NCBI GenBank assembly: GCA_963765625.1
Contig: CAVXXD010000014.1
Coordinates: 57,493-121,492, forward strand
Reading direction: 5' to 3'
Origin: CAVXXD01 sp963765625
Lineage (GTDB): Bacteria > Actinomycetota > Geothermincolia > Geothermincolales > Geothermincolaceae
Length of the DNA: 64,000 nucleotides
Part shown: positions 8,133-16,870 of the stretch, one piece after another
Numbering within the stretch: position 1 is the first letter of the stretch
How the letters are laid out: the number at the start of each line of letters is the position of its first letter
Position numbers and translations under genes: made by a program
Notes under the pieces: generated by a model
Seen by the model: only the letters and a program-made list of their open reading frames with translations
Database searches by the model: none
Told to the model about the DNA's origin: nothing

Positions 8133-9089
8133 ATGGCGGACATGAACCAGGAGCTGATCGTCCTCGAAGACAGGGTGCACATACCCTTCAGGTTCGACAC
8201 CGGACAGTACGGGAGCAGGTTCTTCAGCGAGCTGAAGGAGAAGAGGATCTGGGGATGCCGCTGTCCCAAGTGCGGGCGCGTCATGGTCCCCCCGGACAGT
8301 TACTGCGGCAGGTGCGACGGCGTCGAGACCAACCAGTGGATATTCCAGGGTGACGAAGGGGTTCTGCGCTTCTTTGACGTCCATTTCTATCCGTACGTAC
8401 ATCCCCGCACCGGCAAGGTGAAGGGAGTGCCCTGGGCGGAAGGTGTCATAGAGCTGGATGGCGGAGGCATGATAACGCATCACCTGGACGCGGTGGACAT
8501 GAAAGACATCGAGGTCGGCGCGAGATACAAGGCGGTCTGGAACGAGGAGCGTACCGGGTCGGTCCACGACATTCTCCATTTCAGGAAGATGGACCCATCG
8601 GAAGAGGCCACCAGGGTCACCCCCGAGGTCGTTGAGGCCCCACCGCTCAAGGAGCTGGTCTCGACCCCCGGAATGCTATCCGCCAGATATACGAAATCCG
8701 CCGGCGGGACCTTGAGCAAGTTCCTCATCGGCCTGAGGGATGACGAGATCATCAAGGCTACCAGGTGCGCGGATTGCGATATAACTTTTGTGCCCCCCAC
8801 CTCGATCTGCTCCAACTGCGGCAAGCATTTTGATGAATGGGTGGAGCTCCCGGGCCAGGGCACGGTGACAAGCTATACGGAAGTCAATTACGCGGAACCT
8901 TCACAGCCCTATCCCTCCCCGAATGTCTATGCCCTCATCAAACTGGACGGGGCCGATACCGCGCTCACCCATGTACTCGGCGAAGTGGACCCTGAGGACC
9001 TGAAGATCGGCATGAGGGTTGAGCCGGTGTTCAGGTTCATGAAGAACGGGACCATTCTCGATATCAAGTATTTCAGACTCGTCAGTTAA
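8133..9089 (+). CDS. Double DUF35 (zinc ribbon + OB fold) acyl-CoA-binding protein
   Basis: 318 residues containing two successive DUF35 units, each a rubredoxin-like zinc ribbon followed by an OB fold. Ribbon 1 is Cys44-x2-Cys47 ... Cys58-x2-Cys61; ribbon 2 is Cys212-x2-Cys215 ... Cys226-x2-Cys229. Most DUF35 proteins are about 130-150 residues with one unit, so this is a tandem fusion. DUF35 proteins bridge thiolases and related enzymes and hand over acyl-CoA; here two thiolase-like proteins are encoded directly upstream, so one DUF35 half per thiolase is a natural reading (inference). ATG 8133 follows GGGAGC. Confidence 0.85.
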   Translation: MADMNQELIVLEDRVHIPFRFDTGQYGSRFFSELKEKRIWGCRCPKCGRVMVPPDSYCGRCDGVETNQWIFQGDEGVLRFFDVHFYPYVHPRTGKVKGVPWAEGVIELDGGGMITHHLDAVDMKDIEVGARYKAVWNEERTGSVHDILHFRKMDPSEEATRVTPEVVEAPPLKELVSTPGMLSARYTKSAGGTLSKFLIGLRDDEIIKATRCADCDITFVPPTSICSNCGKHFDEWVELPGQGTVTSYTEVNYAEPSQPYPSPNVYALIKLDGADTALTHVLGEVDPEDLKIGMRVEPVFRFMKNGTILDIKYFRLVS

Positions 9090-9103
9090 GGAGGGGAGTG
9101 ACC

Positions 9104-9997
9104 ATGGGTGACAAGATTATTCTGACCGCCGCGCTCACTGGTGGCATCAACATGAAAGGGGACGGCCCGGGTCAGACCCCTTACATCCCCATCTCGGCGG
9201 ACGAAATGGCGGCTGACGCCAGGCGCTGCTTTGACGCGGGCGCAAGCGTCATTCATCTCCATTCCCGTAACGCGGAGACCGGCATGTTCTACTTCGGCGG
9301 CCAGGGCGCCGAAAACCTGGAGGCCTACAGGCAGATCGTGACCAAGGTGGGAGAAGCCTGCCCAGAAGCTATCATCAACATAAGCACCGGGGGCAGCCCT
9401 GGCCAGACCCTGGAAGACAGGCTCATGCCGGTCCCGGATCTCAAGCCGGAGATGGCGTCATACACCCCCGGTGCCTTGACATTCGGGATGTACAGCAAGA
9501 CCAACAAACAGTTCATCTATGATGTTACGCAACCCCTGACCTTCGCTGACATGATGCTTTTCGCCGACACCTTCGCAGAGAACAACACCAAGCCCGAGAT
9601 CGAGTTGTACTGCGCCTCCATGCTCAACAACATCAAGATAATCGAGACCGCCTTCAAGGCCCCGCTACACCTGCAACTGGTAATGGGTCTTTCCGGCCAA
9701 TGCACACCGGCCACACCCAGGAACCTCGTCCGGGTCTACGACACAGCCAGGGAGATGTTCCCCGATTCCACCTGCAGCGTCGCCGCCGTAGGGCTCGCGC
9801 AATGGCCGGTCATCACCCAGGCGGCTATCCTGGGCTTTGAGAACATCCGGGTCGGCCTGGAGGACAACCTTTACATAAAGGAGGGCGTGCTGGCATCGAA
9901 CGCGGAAATGGTGGAAAAAGCCGCCGGGCTGGCTGAAGGGATCGGCAGGGAGATCGCCACCGTTGACGAGGCGCGTAAAATGCTCAGCCTCTCGTAG
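9104..9997 (+). CDS. BKACE family beta-keto acid cleavage enzyme (DUF849)
   Basis: 297 residues from ATG 9104; a GTG at 9098 lies inside the ribosome site AAGGAGGGGAG and is unlikely. The BKACE family (type member Kce, 3-keto-5-aminohexanoate cleavage enzyme) condenses a beta-keto acid with acetyl-CoA, releasing acetoacetate and a new acyl-CoA, using Zn2+. The zinc ligands are visible as HLHSRN (His51, His53), with KIILTAALTGG at the N-terminus and VGLEDN near the C-terminus, all family hallmarks. In this operon it offers a CoA-transferring cleavage step alongside the thiolases. Confidence 0.88.
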   Translation: MGDKIILTAALTGGINMKGDGPGQTPYIPISADEMAADARRCFDAGASVIHLHSRNAETGMFYFGGQGAENLEAYRQIVTKVGEACPEAIINISTGGSPGQTLEDRLMPVPDLKPEMASYTPGALTFGMYSKTNKQFIYDVTQPLTFADMMLFADTFAENNTKPEIELYCASMLNNIKIIETAFKAPLHLQLVMGLSGQCTPATPRNLVRVYDTAREMFPDSTCSVAAVGLAQWPVITQAAILGFENIRVGLEDNLYIKEGVLASNAEMVEKAAGLAEGIGREIATVDEARKMLSLS

Positions 9998-10006
9998 GTG
10001 ATCCGC

Positions 10007-10798
10007 ATGGGATACCAGTATATCCAGGTTGAAAAGAAAGACCACCTGACGGTAATAACCATTAACCGCCCAGAGGTGATGAACGCGCTACATCCACCGG
10101 CCCACCAGGAGCTGTCGAGGGCTTTCGACGAATACACCGAAGACCCATCAGCCTGGGTGGCCATCATCACCGCCGCCGGCGACAGGTCGTTCTGCGCCGG
10201 CAACGATCTGAAGTACCAGAAGCAGCATGGTGTAGAAGTACTCAAAGCGGAGATGGAGGGCGTGCGCGGAGGGTTCGCCGGGATTACGGCGCGTTTTGAC
10301 TGTTATAAACCGGTAATCGCTGCCGTAAACGGCATAGCAGCCGGAGGCGGAACAGAGATCGCCCTGGCCTGTGACGTTATCATCAGCGCCGATCACGTGA
10401 TATTCGGTTTGCCGGAGCCGAAGGTAGGACTGTTCTCGGGGGCCGGTGGTATACACCGGCTGGTAAGGCAGGTCCCTTACCATGTTGCCATGGGGTTGGC
10501 ACTCACCGGGCGCTTGATAGGTGCACAGGAGGCACAGCAGATAGGCATCGTGAACGAGGTCGTGCCTATGAGTGAGCTGATGCCGGCGGCCGAGCGTTGG
10601 GCAAACGAGATCATCGGCTGCTCCCCTTTGTCCGTCAGGGGGACAAAGGAGATGATTCTGCAGGGTCTGGGGTGTCCGCTGGAGGAAGCGATAACTCGCG
10701 AATATCCGGCAGCGGAAGAGATCCTTCAATCGGATGATATGATGGAAGGAGTCAGGGCTTTTACCGAGAAACGAGCGCCTCAGTGGAAGGGCAAGTGA
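10007..10798 (+). CDS. Enoyl-CoA hydratase/isomerase family (crotonase)
   Basis: 263 residues from ATG 10007, with AGGTGA overlapping the previous stop; an in-frame GTG at 9998 is an alternative. Crotonase fold: oxyanion-hole segment SFCAGNDLKY, then GIAAGGGTEIALACD with the first catalytic Glu, and LPEPKVGLFSGAGG with the second Glu position. Both acidic residues used by true enoyl-CoA hydratases are retained, so hydration of a 2-enoyl-CoA (or the reverse) is likely. It lies tightly between the BKACE gene and the acyl-CoA ligase. Confidence 0.88.
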   Translation: MGYQYIQVEKKDHLTVITINRPEVMNALHPPAHQELSRAFDEYTEDPSAWVAIITAAGDRSFCAGNDLKYQKQHGVEVLKAEMEGVRGGFAGITARFDCYKPVIAAVNGIAAGGGTEIALACDVIISADHVIFGLPEPKVGLFSGAGGIHRLVRQVPYHVAMGLALTGRLIGAQEAQQIGIVNEVVPMSELMPAAERWANEIIGCSPLSVRGTKEMILQGLGCPLEEAITREYPAAEEILQSDDMMEGVRAFTEKRAPQWKGK

Positions 10799-10799
10799 A

Positions 10800-12335
10800 T
10801 TGTACGAAGGCATGACCATCCATGATCTTCTGGATATCAGCATCAGCAGGTATCCGGGAAAAACCGCAATCGTTTACAAGGAGAGGCGGCTTTCCTATTC
10901 CGAGCTAGGCAAGCGGATCAACCGTCTGGCAAACAACCTCATCGAGATGGGCGTCAGAAAGGGCGACCGCGTCGGCCTGTATTTCTACAATTGCAGCGAT
11001 TTCATCGAGGCGTTCTTCGCCGCCCAGAGAGCTGGTGCCGTAGTGGTGCCGGTGAACTTCCGCCTCCATCCCCATGAAGTGAAATGGGTCATGGACAAGA
11101 CGAAGTGCGGCACCCTCATTTACAGCGAGCGATTCTCGGAAACAGTCGATGCCGTCAAGGGAGACCTCGGCACGGTTGAGCGTATGGTTCATAGCGATGA
11201 ACTGGAACGGCTCTGCCGGGATGGCGACGAAAAGCGTCCCGGCGTAGAATTGAAACAAGATGACTGGGCCAGCTTCATGTTCACCGGGGGGACTACAGGT
11301 GAGCCCAAGGCCGCCATCTATTCGCAACGGAGTTACCTCTGGCAGTGTCTAATCATGATGCTCTCGACGAAGGCCCATAGCGAGGATATCTATCTGAACC
11401 ACCCTCCACTGTTCCACCTGGCCGGTATGGGGCAGACCCTGGCCGTGCTTGCCGCGGGAGGGACGGTGATAGTTGTCGATACCTGGAACCCGACGGAGAT
11501 ACTCGGCCTGGTGGAGAGTGAACGCGTCAACTTTCTGTACCTGGTGCCGCCACAGTTGTACCGGATGATCACGGACCATCCTGACATCAAGAACTTCGAT
11601 GTCGGCACCGTCAAAAAGCTGGTCACATCGGCTGGTGGAAACAGCTCCGCTATCGTGCGCTCGCTGTACGACACGTTCCCCAATCTCAAGCTGTGTCTCT
11701 ACGGTTGGGGGCAGACGGAAACAGCTTCAGGCACAGTCAATGAACTCACCGCGGCTATGGTTGAAGAAGAACCGGAAAAGACCCAGAGCGTTGGCAGGGA
11801 GATATTCTTTACGGAGATACGGTTGGTGGACAAGGATGGAGCGGAGGTCCCGGTGGGGGAAATGGGGGAGGCCGTCGTGCGAACCCCGTCCAGCTTCGTC
11901 GGGTATCTTGACCGGCCCGAACTGACCAGAGAGATCCTGCAGGACGGCTGGGTCCATACCGGGGACATCTTCGAAAAGGATTCCGAGGGATTCTTTTACC
12001 TCAGGGACCGCAAGAAGGACATGATCAAGTGCGGAGGGGAGAATGTCTTTGCCCAGGAGGTCGAGGCAACCCTGCTGACCCATCCTTCAGTCGACACTTG
12101 CGCGATCATAGGAGTGCCCAGCACCAGGTATGGGGAGGGGATCCTCGCCGTCGTAAAAACGATCGAGGGGATGGCTGTCTCAGAAGAAGAAGTGATCCAG
12201 TACTGCAAGGACCGCCTGGCGAGCTACAAAAAGCCTCAGGCCGTTGTGTTCGTTGACGATTTTCCCTTGAACTCTCTGGGGAAGATCCAGAAGTTCAAAC
12301 TACGCGAAGAACTGAAAAATGTTCAGCTCGATTGA
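10800..12335 (+). CDS. Acyl-CoA synthetase (AMP-forming)
   Basis: 511 residues of the ANL superfamily. Start taken as TTG 10800, one base after the preceding stop, with GGAAGGG eight bases upstream; ATG 10812 is the alternative. Adenylation motifs: the P-loop reads FTGGTTGEPKAA (Gly where TSGTTGxPKG is usual), then YGWGQTE, WVHTGD, RDRKKDMIKCGGENV and C-terminal NSLGKIQKFKLRE with the catalytic Lys. Activates a free acid to its CoA ester at the expense of ATP. Last gene of the operon beginning at 4484; only 12 bp separates it from the convergent TetR gene. Confidence 0.88.
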   Translation: MYEGMTIHDLLDISISRYPGKTAIVYKERRLSYSELGKRINRLANNLIEMGVRKGDRVGLYFYNCSDFIEAFFAAQRAGAVVVPVNFRLHPHEVKWVMDKTKCGTLIYSERFSETVDAVKGDLGTVERMVHSDELERLCRDGDEKRPGVELKQDDWASFMFTGGTTGEPKAAIYSQRSYLWQCLIMMLSTKAHSEDIYLNHPPLFHLAGMGQTLAVLAAGGTVIVVDTWNPTEILGLVESERVNFLYLVPPQLYRMITDHPDIKNFDVGTVKKLVTSAGGNSSAIVRSLYDTFPNLKLCLYGWGQTETASGTVNELTAAMVEEEPEKTQSVGREIFFTEIRLVDKDGAEVPVGEMGEAVVRTPSSFVGYLDRPELTREILQDGWVHTGDIFEKDSEGFFYLRDRKKDMIKCGGENVFAQEVEATLLTHPSVDTCAIIGVPSTRYGEGILAVVKTIEGMAVSEEEVIQYCKDRLASYKKPQAVVFVDDFPLNSLGKIQKFKLREELKNVQLD

Positions 12336-12347
12336 GCTCCAAGCCCA

Positions 12348-12986
12348 TTAATTAGTATCTGGACTATCTTGCAAGCCGGCGATGATGATGTCCGACAGCT
12401 GTTCCCCGAGCTGTCTCGGGCTCAGGGTTCCTTTCGGGTTGTACCACCTGGGAACCTGGCTTATCGCGCCAAGAATAAAAGTCGTTACTACCGAATCGTC
12501 CACGGTTTTGAACAGCCCGTGGTCTCTGCCGTTGTCGAACACTGATTTTACTAAAACGAAATAAGCCTGAATCGTCGCAAAAGGATAATCCAGGTCTATC
12601 GTGCCTTCGTTATGAAGGCTGGCTTCAAACGCCCACAAAACCCTGCTTTCCGGATGACTGCAGAGTATCTCCACGCCGGAGATGATCAGGCGGCGGAACA
12701 GCTCGTCGTCCGGTACTGCGTCTTCCTCCACGATACCTTTGGCTGCGCTGTAAAGCTCCTCCGCGAGGTTCTCGATCAGCTGGGTTACGATGCTCTCCTT
12801 GTTCTTGAAATAGTGGTAGAGGTTAGGCTTCGAATAACCCAGTTCATCGGCGATCATCTCGAGCGTGGTCGCCTGATAGCCGTTTGTGGCGAACAGTTTA
12901 CCCGCAACATCGCAGATCTGCCTGCGCCGAATGTCCATACGTTTAGAAAGTCTTGAGCCGTTTAACGTATTGCCGTCAGGTTCCAT
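12348..12986 (-). CDS. TetR/AcrR-family transcriptional regulator
   Basis: 212 residues; the ATG at 12986 is preceded on its strand by a perfect AGGAGG. N-terminal helix-turn-helix of TetR type spans about residues 20-65 (RRRQICDVAGKLFATNGY, TLEMIADELGYSKPNLYHYFKNKESI). The C-terminal ligand-binding part resembles fatty-acid/acyl-CoA responsive members in its general pattern only. Convergent with the acyl-CoA operon (4484-12335) and divergent from the gene at 13202, so it probably controls one or both in response to an acyl-CoA or substrate (inference). Confidence 0.9.
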   Translation of the reverse strand: MEPDGNTLNGSRLSKRMDIRRRQICDVAGKLFATNGYQATTLEMIADELGYSKPNLYHYFKNKESIVTQLIENLAEELYSAAKGIVEEDAVPDDELFRRLIISGVEILCSHPESRVLWAFEASLHNEGTIDLDYPFATIQAYFVLVKSVFDNGRDHGLFKTVDDSVVTTFILGAISQVPRWYNPKGTLSPRQLGEQLSDIIIAGLQDSPDTN

Positions 12987-13121
12987 GGGCCTCCTCGCGA
13001 TTAAAAGTTGTCCTTTTCACATAATTATACCAAAGACCAATATAATACCCGGAGTTTATTATTCAAACAAATTTGAAAATAAACTAACATCACTATATAA
13101 AATAATAGTCGATAAAGCAAC

Positions 13122-13151
13122 TTGACGTTATGATATCTACTGGAATAATAT
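13122..13151 (+). promoter_or_regulatory. Sigma-70-like promoter for the 13202 gene
   Basis: TTGACG (13122-13127), an 18-bp spacer, then TAATAT (13146-13151), about 50 bp ahead of the GTG at 13202. It sits in the AT-rich divergent region 12987-13201 shared with the TetR gene, the obvious place for that regulator's operator; I could not find a convincing palindrome. A minus-strand TATAAT at 13029-13024 could be the TetR -10, without a good -35. Confidence 0.5.
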
Positions 13152-13201
13152 TCTATCTCGTATGGGGAGGACCTGAAAGCATATGTAAATAGGGGGTTAA
13201 G

Positions 13202-14173
13202 GTGACCGATAATCTGTCAGGTGGATACGTTGACGATATCGCGATGGCTCATGGAACGGAAACCATTATCTCGTCTTTTAATCCCGTTATCGAAGATTAT
13301 CTCAGGACGACTACAAGGCTCGGGTTGGGCTGGGACTCCGCCTGGATCTATGCGATCGTAAAGACCGCAAGCGGGCAAAGGTACTCTCTGACCAGGGGAT
13401 ATGAAAAAGCGAGCGCCAGCATGTTCATGTCCTGCAAGATGCTGGACGACACCTCCGAAGTATCCCCCAGGCTCTTTAAACGCCTTTACATGGGGCCAAT
13501 CTTAAATCAGAGGATACCGGACCACGACATGGTGGTGGTGCAGTCTTATCCTTCCAAGCACAATTTCAAGGTCGAGATCGAACCGAACAGATATCACTGG
13601 CAGGAGGAGAACGGAGAGGTTGACCTCCACCTTGAGGCCCTGGGGCCGGCCTGCCGCATTATCAGTCCCGGCGGCAGGATCAACGAAGAGATGTACTACA
13701 CCTCGGAACTATGCTCGGTAAAGGGGTCCATAATGGGCGAGGAGGTAACCGGGTTCGGCGGCATGGACCAGTCCTGGCTCCCGCACGGTATCGCCTGGAC
13801 CCAGAGCAAGACTTACCTTTACATGGAGTCCTACTGGCTTGTCTGGGCCAACCGTTACGAGGACGGCACGACTGATTACGGGATCGCCGGTTGTGGCCCC
13901 GGGGGCTGGAACCTGAGTTTCTATGTGAGGGATGGGCAGCCGGTCTTCAGCAACGACAACGAATTCAAGGTCAAATACGCCGACGCGGGGTACTCCACGG
14001 AAATGGATATCCGGCTGGGAGCCAACCGTTTCAAATGGACCGTAGACAGCCGTTTGAGCGAGATTAAGGGCTATGTGCTGTGGATCAGCGGCCGGATGAT
14101 CAACCTGAACGAGGATAAAGTCCCGGTTGACGGCTACTCCATGTACGAGTACAGGCCCTTCGGGGAGTTCTAA
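13202..14173 (+). CDS. Lipocalin-like / AttH-type protein of unknown function
   Basis: 323 residues, GTG start with a GGGGG ribosome site. No signal peptide or membrane helix. The sequence is beta-rich with many Trp, Tyr and Gly. Segments such as GFGGMDQSWLPHGIAW and the final KGYVLWISGRMI look like the paired lipocalin-like barrels of the AttH/CrtC/tocopherol-cyclase-like group, which act on or carry hydrophobic terpenoid or lipid molecules. That assignment is by feel of the fold pattern, not a firm motif. Expressed from its own promoter opposite the TetR gene, it may belong to the same lipid/terpenoid acid catabolic regulon. Confidence 0.55.
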   Translation: MTDNLSGGYVDDIAMAHGTETIISSFNPVIEDYLRTTTRLGLGWDSAWIYAIVKTASGQRYSLTRGYEKASASMFMSCKMLDDTSEVSPRLFKRLYMGPILNQRIPDHDMVVVQSYPSKHNFKVEIEPNRYHWQEENGEVDLHLEALGPACRIISPGGRINEEMYYTSELCSVKGSIMGEEVTGFGGMDQSWLPHGIAWTQSKTYLYMESYWLVWANRYEDGTTDYGIAGCGPGGWNLSFYVRDGQPVFSNDNEFKVKYADAGYSTEMDIRLGANRFKWTVDSRLSEIKGYVLWISGRMINLNEDKVPVDGYSMYEYRPFGEF

Positions 14174-14201
14174 GGGGGGGGGCGTTTGGTAGGGACGAAG
14201 C

Positions 14202-14450
14202 TCAGCCGCCTGCGATGCGGGGGAGCAGGGACACTTCGTCTCCGTCCCGGAGCTTCGTCCTGGCCCCCTTCATGCTTTCTGCGTTTCTGCCGTTGACCAT
14301 CACCGCGCAGTTCTTCAGGTGGCCGGCCAGTTCGTCTCCGAATCGCTTCTCGACTTCGGAGAGCAATCCGGCCACTGTGCGGGCTTCCGTCAGATATTCC
14401 TTCTGTCCGGCCGCGACCAGCAGAACCGAATAGAATTTGACCTTTACCAT
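14202..14450 (-). CDS. MoaD/ThiS-family small protein
   Basis: 82 residues with a ubiquitin-like fold pattern and the C-terminal double glycine (LLPRIAGG) that is adenylated and thiocarboxylated in MoaD, the small subunit of molybdopterin synthase. It starts 12 bp after the stop of the AOR gene on the same strand, a pairing common for tungsten AOR enzymes, where the dedicated MoaD-like protein supplies dithiolene sulfur for the bis-pterin cofactor. Other pterin-synthesis genes are not in the window. Confidence 0.85.
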   Translation of the reverse strand: MVKVKFYSVLLVAAGQKEYLTEARTVAGLLSEVEKRFGDELAGHLKNCAVMVNGRNAESMKGARTKLRDGDEVSLLPRIAGG

Positions 14451-14462
14451 AATCGCCTATTT

Positions 14463-16559
14463 TCAACGCTGGAGCATCACGCTCACTTCTGTCTTCCGCA
14501 GGACTTCGTCGGCATCCTCCAGCCCCAGGGATTTGAGCTTGGCGCTGCTCGGCCTGCCGTTGGAGTCTATGTCTCGCAACTTATAGTACTCCTCGAGCAT
14601 AACTTCAAACGGCACGGTGCGCCGCAGGATCTCATCGGCCTTCCTGGACGCCAGAGCCTTGTTATGGCCGCGTAGTCCCGGCAGGTACTTCATGCTCTTC
14701 AGGATTTTATACATATTGGGCATGAAATACTTATTCATGGAGCCATTGAGCATGGCCGCGAATTTTTCGTTGTGTATCTTGCCCAGCCCTCCCATATTCG
14801 CAAACATGGGATAAGAAAGGATCTGGACGTTCGAAGAAATCCCCTCCTTGTGCGGCTCGATAACTCTACGGGGAACCTGGTCATCTATTCGGGTTGCTCC
14901 ACACAGATTGCCGATGACGCGTTTCAGGTTCCACAAGCGGTCTCCGACCTCGATGAGGCCCGGGATGTCGTAGCCGAAGCCGGTCACACAGTTAAGCATG
15001 TCCACCATGCTCTGGGTCTCGCCCTCGGAGGCCATCCCGCCCCATGCGTACATACAGATGACCGCGGAATTCTGCAGGTTGCCCTTGGACTGACAGGCGA
15101 TGGTCTGTTGCGCCTTGCCCCTGGCCTTGTAGGGTTTAGTGTTTTTCTGCCCCAGGTCTTTATGATTGGCGACACCATTCTCAACCGACAGGTTGGTGTC
15201 GGATACGTGGCAAGCTCCGCGTATGCTGGTGGCATAGGTCAGGGCCATGCCCCATATAGACCTGGGATCGTGCATCGGGAGCTCCAGCCCTTTTACGTGC
15301 ATGGCCATTTCCTCGCCGCCGTAACGCTTGGACATGTGCCGGCTTCCCTCCGCCAGCATATTGCCGAATCCTTTCCGGTGGGCGATAAGCTCTATGAGTT
15401 GAAGCAAGATCCCTGGCTGGCCCCATCCCAGCTTGATGCCCCCGGTATCCGACTCGGTTATCAAGCCTGTCTCAAACGCTTCCGTGGCATAGGCGATGGT
15501 GCCTCCCGCCGATATGACGTCCATGCCATAACGGTTACAGATCTCGTTGGCTTTCTGGTTGGCGGCAAGGTCGCTCATGCGCTGAAGTGTACCGAGGGCG
15601 GCTACGGCTTCGTATTCGCAACCGGGCCCTTCCTCCAGGGTGATAGGACCCTTCTTTATCTCGACGATGCGCTTGCACCCGATGGGGCATCCGTAACAGG
15701 AATGGGTCTTCTTCAGTATCTTGTTGTTAACGGTAATGCTGCCGAGATTCTCCGGCCCTTCATCCCAGCAGGCTTCCTGCCAGTTCTTGATGGGCACGTC
15801 ACCGGTGGCCATACCGACGTCCATGGACGAGTTGGTTCCGAAAGTTCCCATCATACTGGCGACCGGGCTGAACTTGATGGCCTCGGTCATACGTTTACGT
15901 ACGGCCTTATACTCTTCTTCGTCGGCCAGGGGCGGCTTCTTCTTTCCCCGCACGACCACCGCCTTCAGTTTTTTCGACCCCATGACCGCCCCCATGCCGC
16001 ATCTGCCGGCAGTGGACCCCCGATCGTTCATGATATTGGCGTACTTGACGAGGTTTTCCCCGGCCGGCCCTATGGAGATGACTTGCGCTCGCTTATCGCC
16101 CTCGTTCTGCTTGAGTAGATCTTCCGTTTCGTAAGTGTCCTTTCCCCACAGGCCCGAGGCGTCGCGCAACTCTTTTTCCTTATCGGTAAGATAAAGATAA
16201 ACGGGCTTCTCCGACGCGCCGGTGAAGACGATGCCGTCATAACCCGTCCCCTTGAGCTGGGGCGTGAAATGGCCTCCCATGCTCGACTCTCCCCAGATGC
16301 CGGTGAGGGGGGAGCGCGCACAGATCTCCAGACGCGAGGCTCCGGGGAGCGACAATCCGGAGAGAGGCCCCATCATGACCATCAATGGATTTTCCGGCGA
16401 CAGCGGCTCCGCCTCCCAACCCCTGGCGTCGAAGAATAGCTTGGCGGCAAGACCGCTGCCACCGAGAAAGTCGCGGTATATCCGTTCCGGGACCTCTACA
16501 TCCGTCATCTCGCCTGAACCCAGATCTACCTTAAGAATCTTACCCCAGTTGCCTTGCAT
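14463..16559 (-). CDS. aor: Aldehyde:ferredoxin oxidoreductase family (tungsten/molybdo-pterin)
   Basis: 698 residues from ATG 16559, chosen because GGGAGGA lies just upstream on this strand; an in-frame ATG 51 bases earlier has no such site. AOR enzymes oxidise aldehydes (or reduce acids) with ferredoxin and carry a W- or Mo-bis-pterin and one [4Fe-4S] cluster. Seen: N-terminal LGGSGLAAKLFFD, the pterin segment NDRGSTAGRCGMGAVMGSKKLKA, the cluster motif CYGCPIGC (about residue 288) and the late cysteine in NLCGATR. Length is a little above the ~610-residue archaeal enzyme. With the MoaD-like gene it forms a two-gene operon; substrate is not predictable. Confidence 0.9.
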   Translation of the reverse strand: MQGNWGKILKVDLGSGEMTDVEVPERIYRDFLGGSGLAAKLFFDARGWEAEPLSPENPLMVMMGPLSGLSLPGASRLEICARSPLTGIWGESSMGGHFTPQLKGTGYDGIVFTGASEKPVYLYLTDKEKELRDASGLWGKDTYETEDLLKQNEGDKRAQVISIGPAGENLVKYANIMNDRGSTAGRCGMGAVMGSKKLKAVVVRGKKKPPLADEEEYKAVRKRMTEAIKFSPVASMMGTFGTNSSMDVGMATGDVPIKNWQEACWDEGPENLGSITVNNKILKKTHSCYGCPIGCKRIVEIKKGPITLEEGPGCEYEAVAALGTLQRMSDLAANQKANEICNRYGMDVISAGGTIAYATEAFETGLITESDTGGIKLGWGQPGILLQLIELIAHRKGFGNMLAEGSRHMSKRYGGEEMAMHVKGLELPMHDPRSIWGMALTYATSIRGACHVSDTNLSVENGVANHKDLGQKNTKPYKARGKAQQTIACQSKGNLQNSAVICMYAWGGMASEGETQSMVDMLNCVTGFGYDIPGLIEVGDRLWNLKRVIGNLCGATRIDDQVPRRVIEPHKEGISSNVQILSYPMFANMGGLGKIHNEKFAAMLNGSMNKYFMPNMYKILKSMKYLPGLRGHNKALASRKADEILRRTVPFEVMLEEYYKLRDIDSNGRPSSAKLKSLGLEDADEVLRKTEVSVMLQR

Positions 16560-16633
16560 CTTTTTCCTCCCACTATTAATACAGTCTAACTTACCAACCC
16601 CTTGTAGCAATAATATAAAAAGACTTTAAAAAT

Positions 16634-16661
16634 ATTATAGCAGTTGATATGATTACGTAAA
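16634..16661 (-). promoter_or_regulatory. Promoter of the AOR operon
   Basis: On the minus strand TTTACG (16661-16656), a 16-bp spacer and a consensus TATAAT (16639-16634), about 75 bp upstream of the AOR ATG. The intergenic region 16560-16870 is otherwise AT-rich and without a gene. Confidence 0.55.
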
Positions 16662-16683
16662 GTTGCTTTTTCGACCGAAGTTA

Positions 16684-16712
16684 TTGTAATGGTTCAGGTA
16701 TTGTGCTATGAA
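16684..16712 (+). promoter_or_regulatory. Candidate promoter for the 16871 / redox operon
   Basis: TTGTAA (16684-16689), a 17-bp spacer, TATGAA (16707-16712), oriented toward the gene at 16871. Boxes are moderate matches only; the 5' leader would be about 150 bases. Confidence 0.35.
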
Positions 16713-16870
16713 TATTTCAGGGATCGAAGCACGTTCGGGCAATACGCTGGCTCGGCTGTTCTTATGGCAGGGAGGATTGATCAAGCCTAATCATTTCTTA
16801 TGGAAACAGAAAGACTGGCGTATGCATGCGCGCGGAAAATGTTGGTTCTCGAATAACGGGAGGTGAAGGG

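Noticed and set aside
14772..16118. 448-residue plus-strand open frame opposite the AOR gene
   Set aside because: Antisense shadow; the minus strand encodes an unmistakable aldehyde:ferredoxin oxidoreductase with a good ribosome site and promoter.
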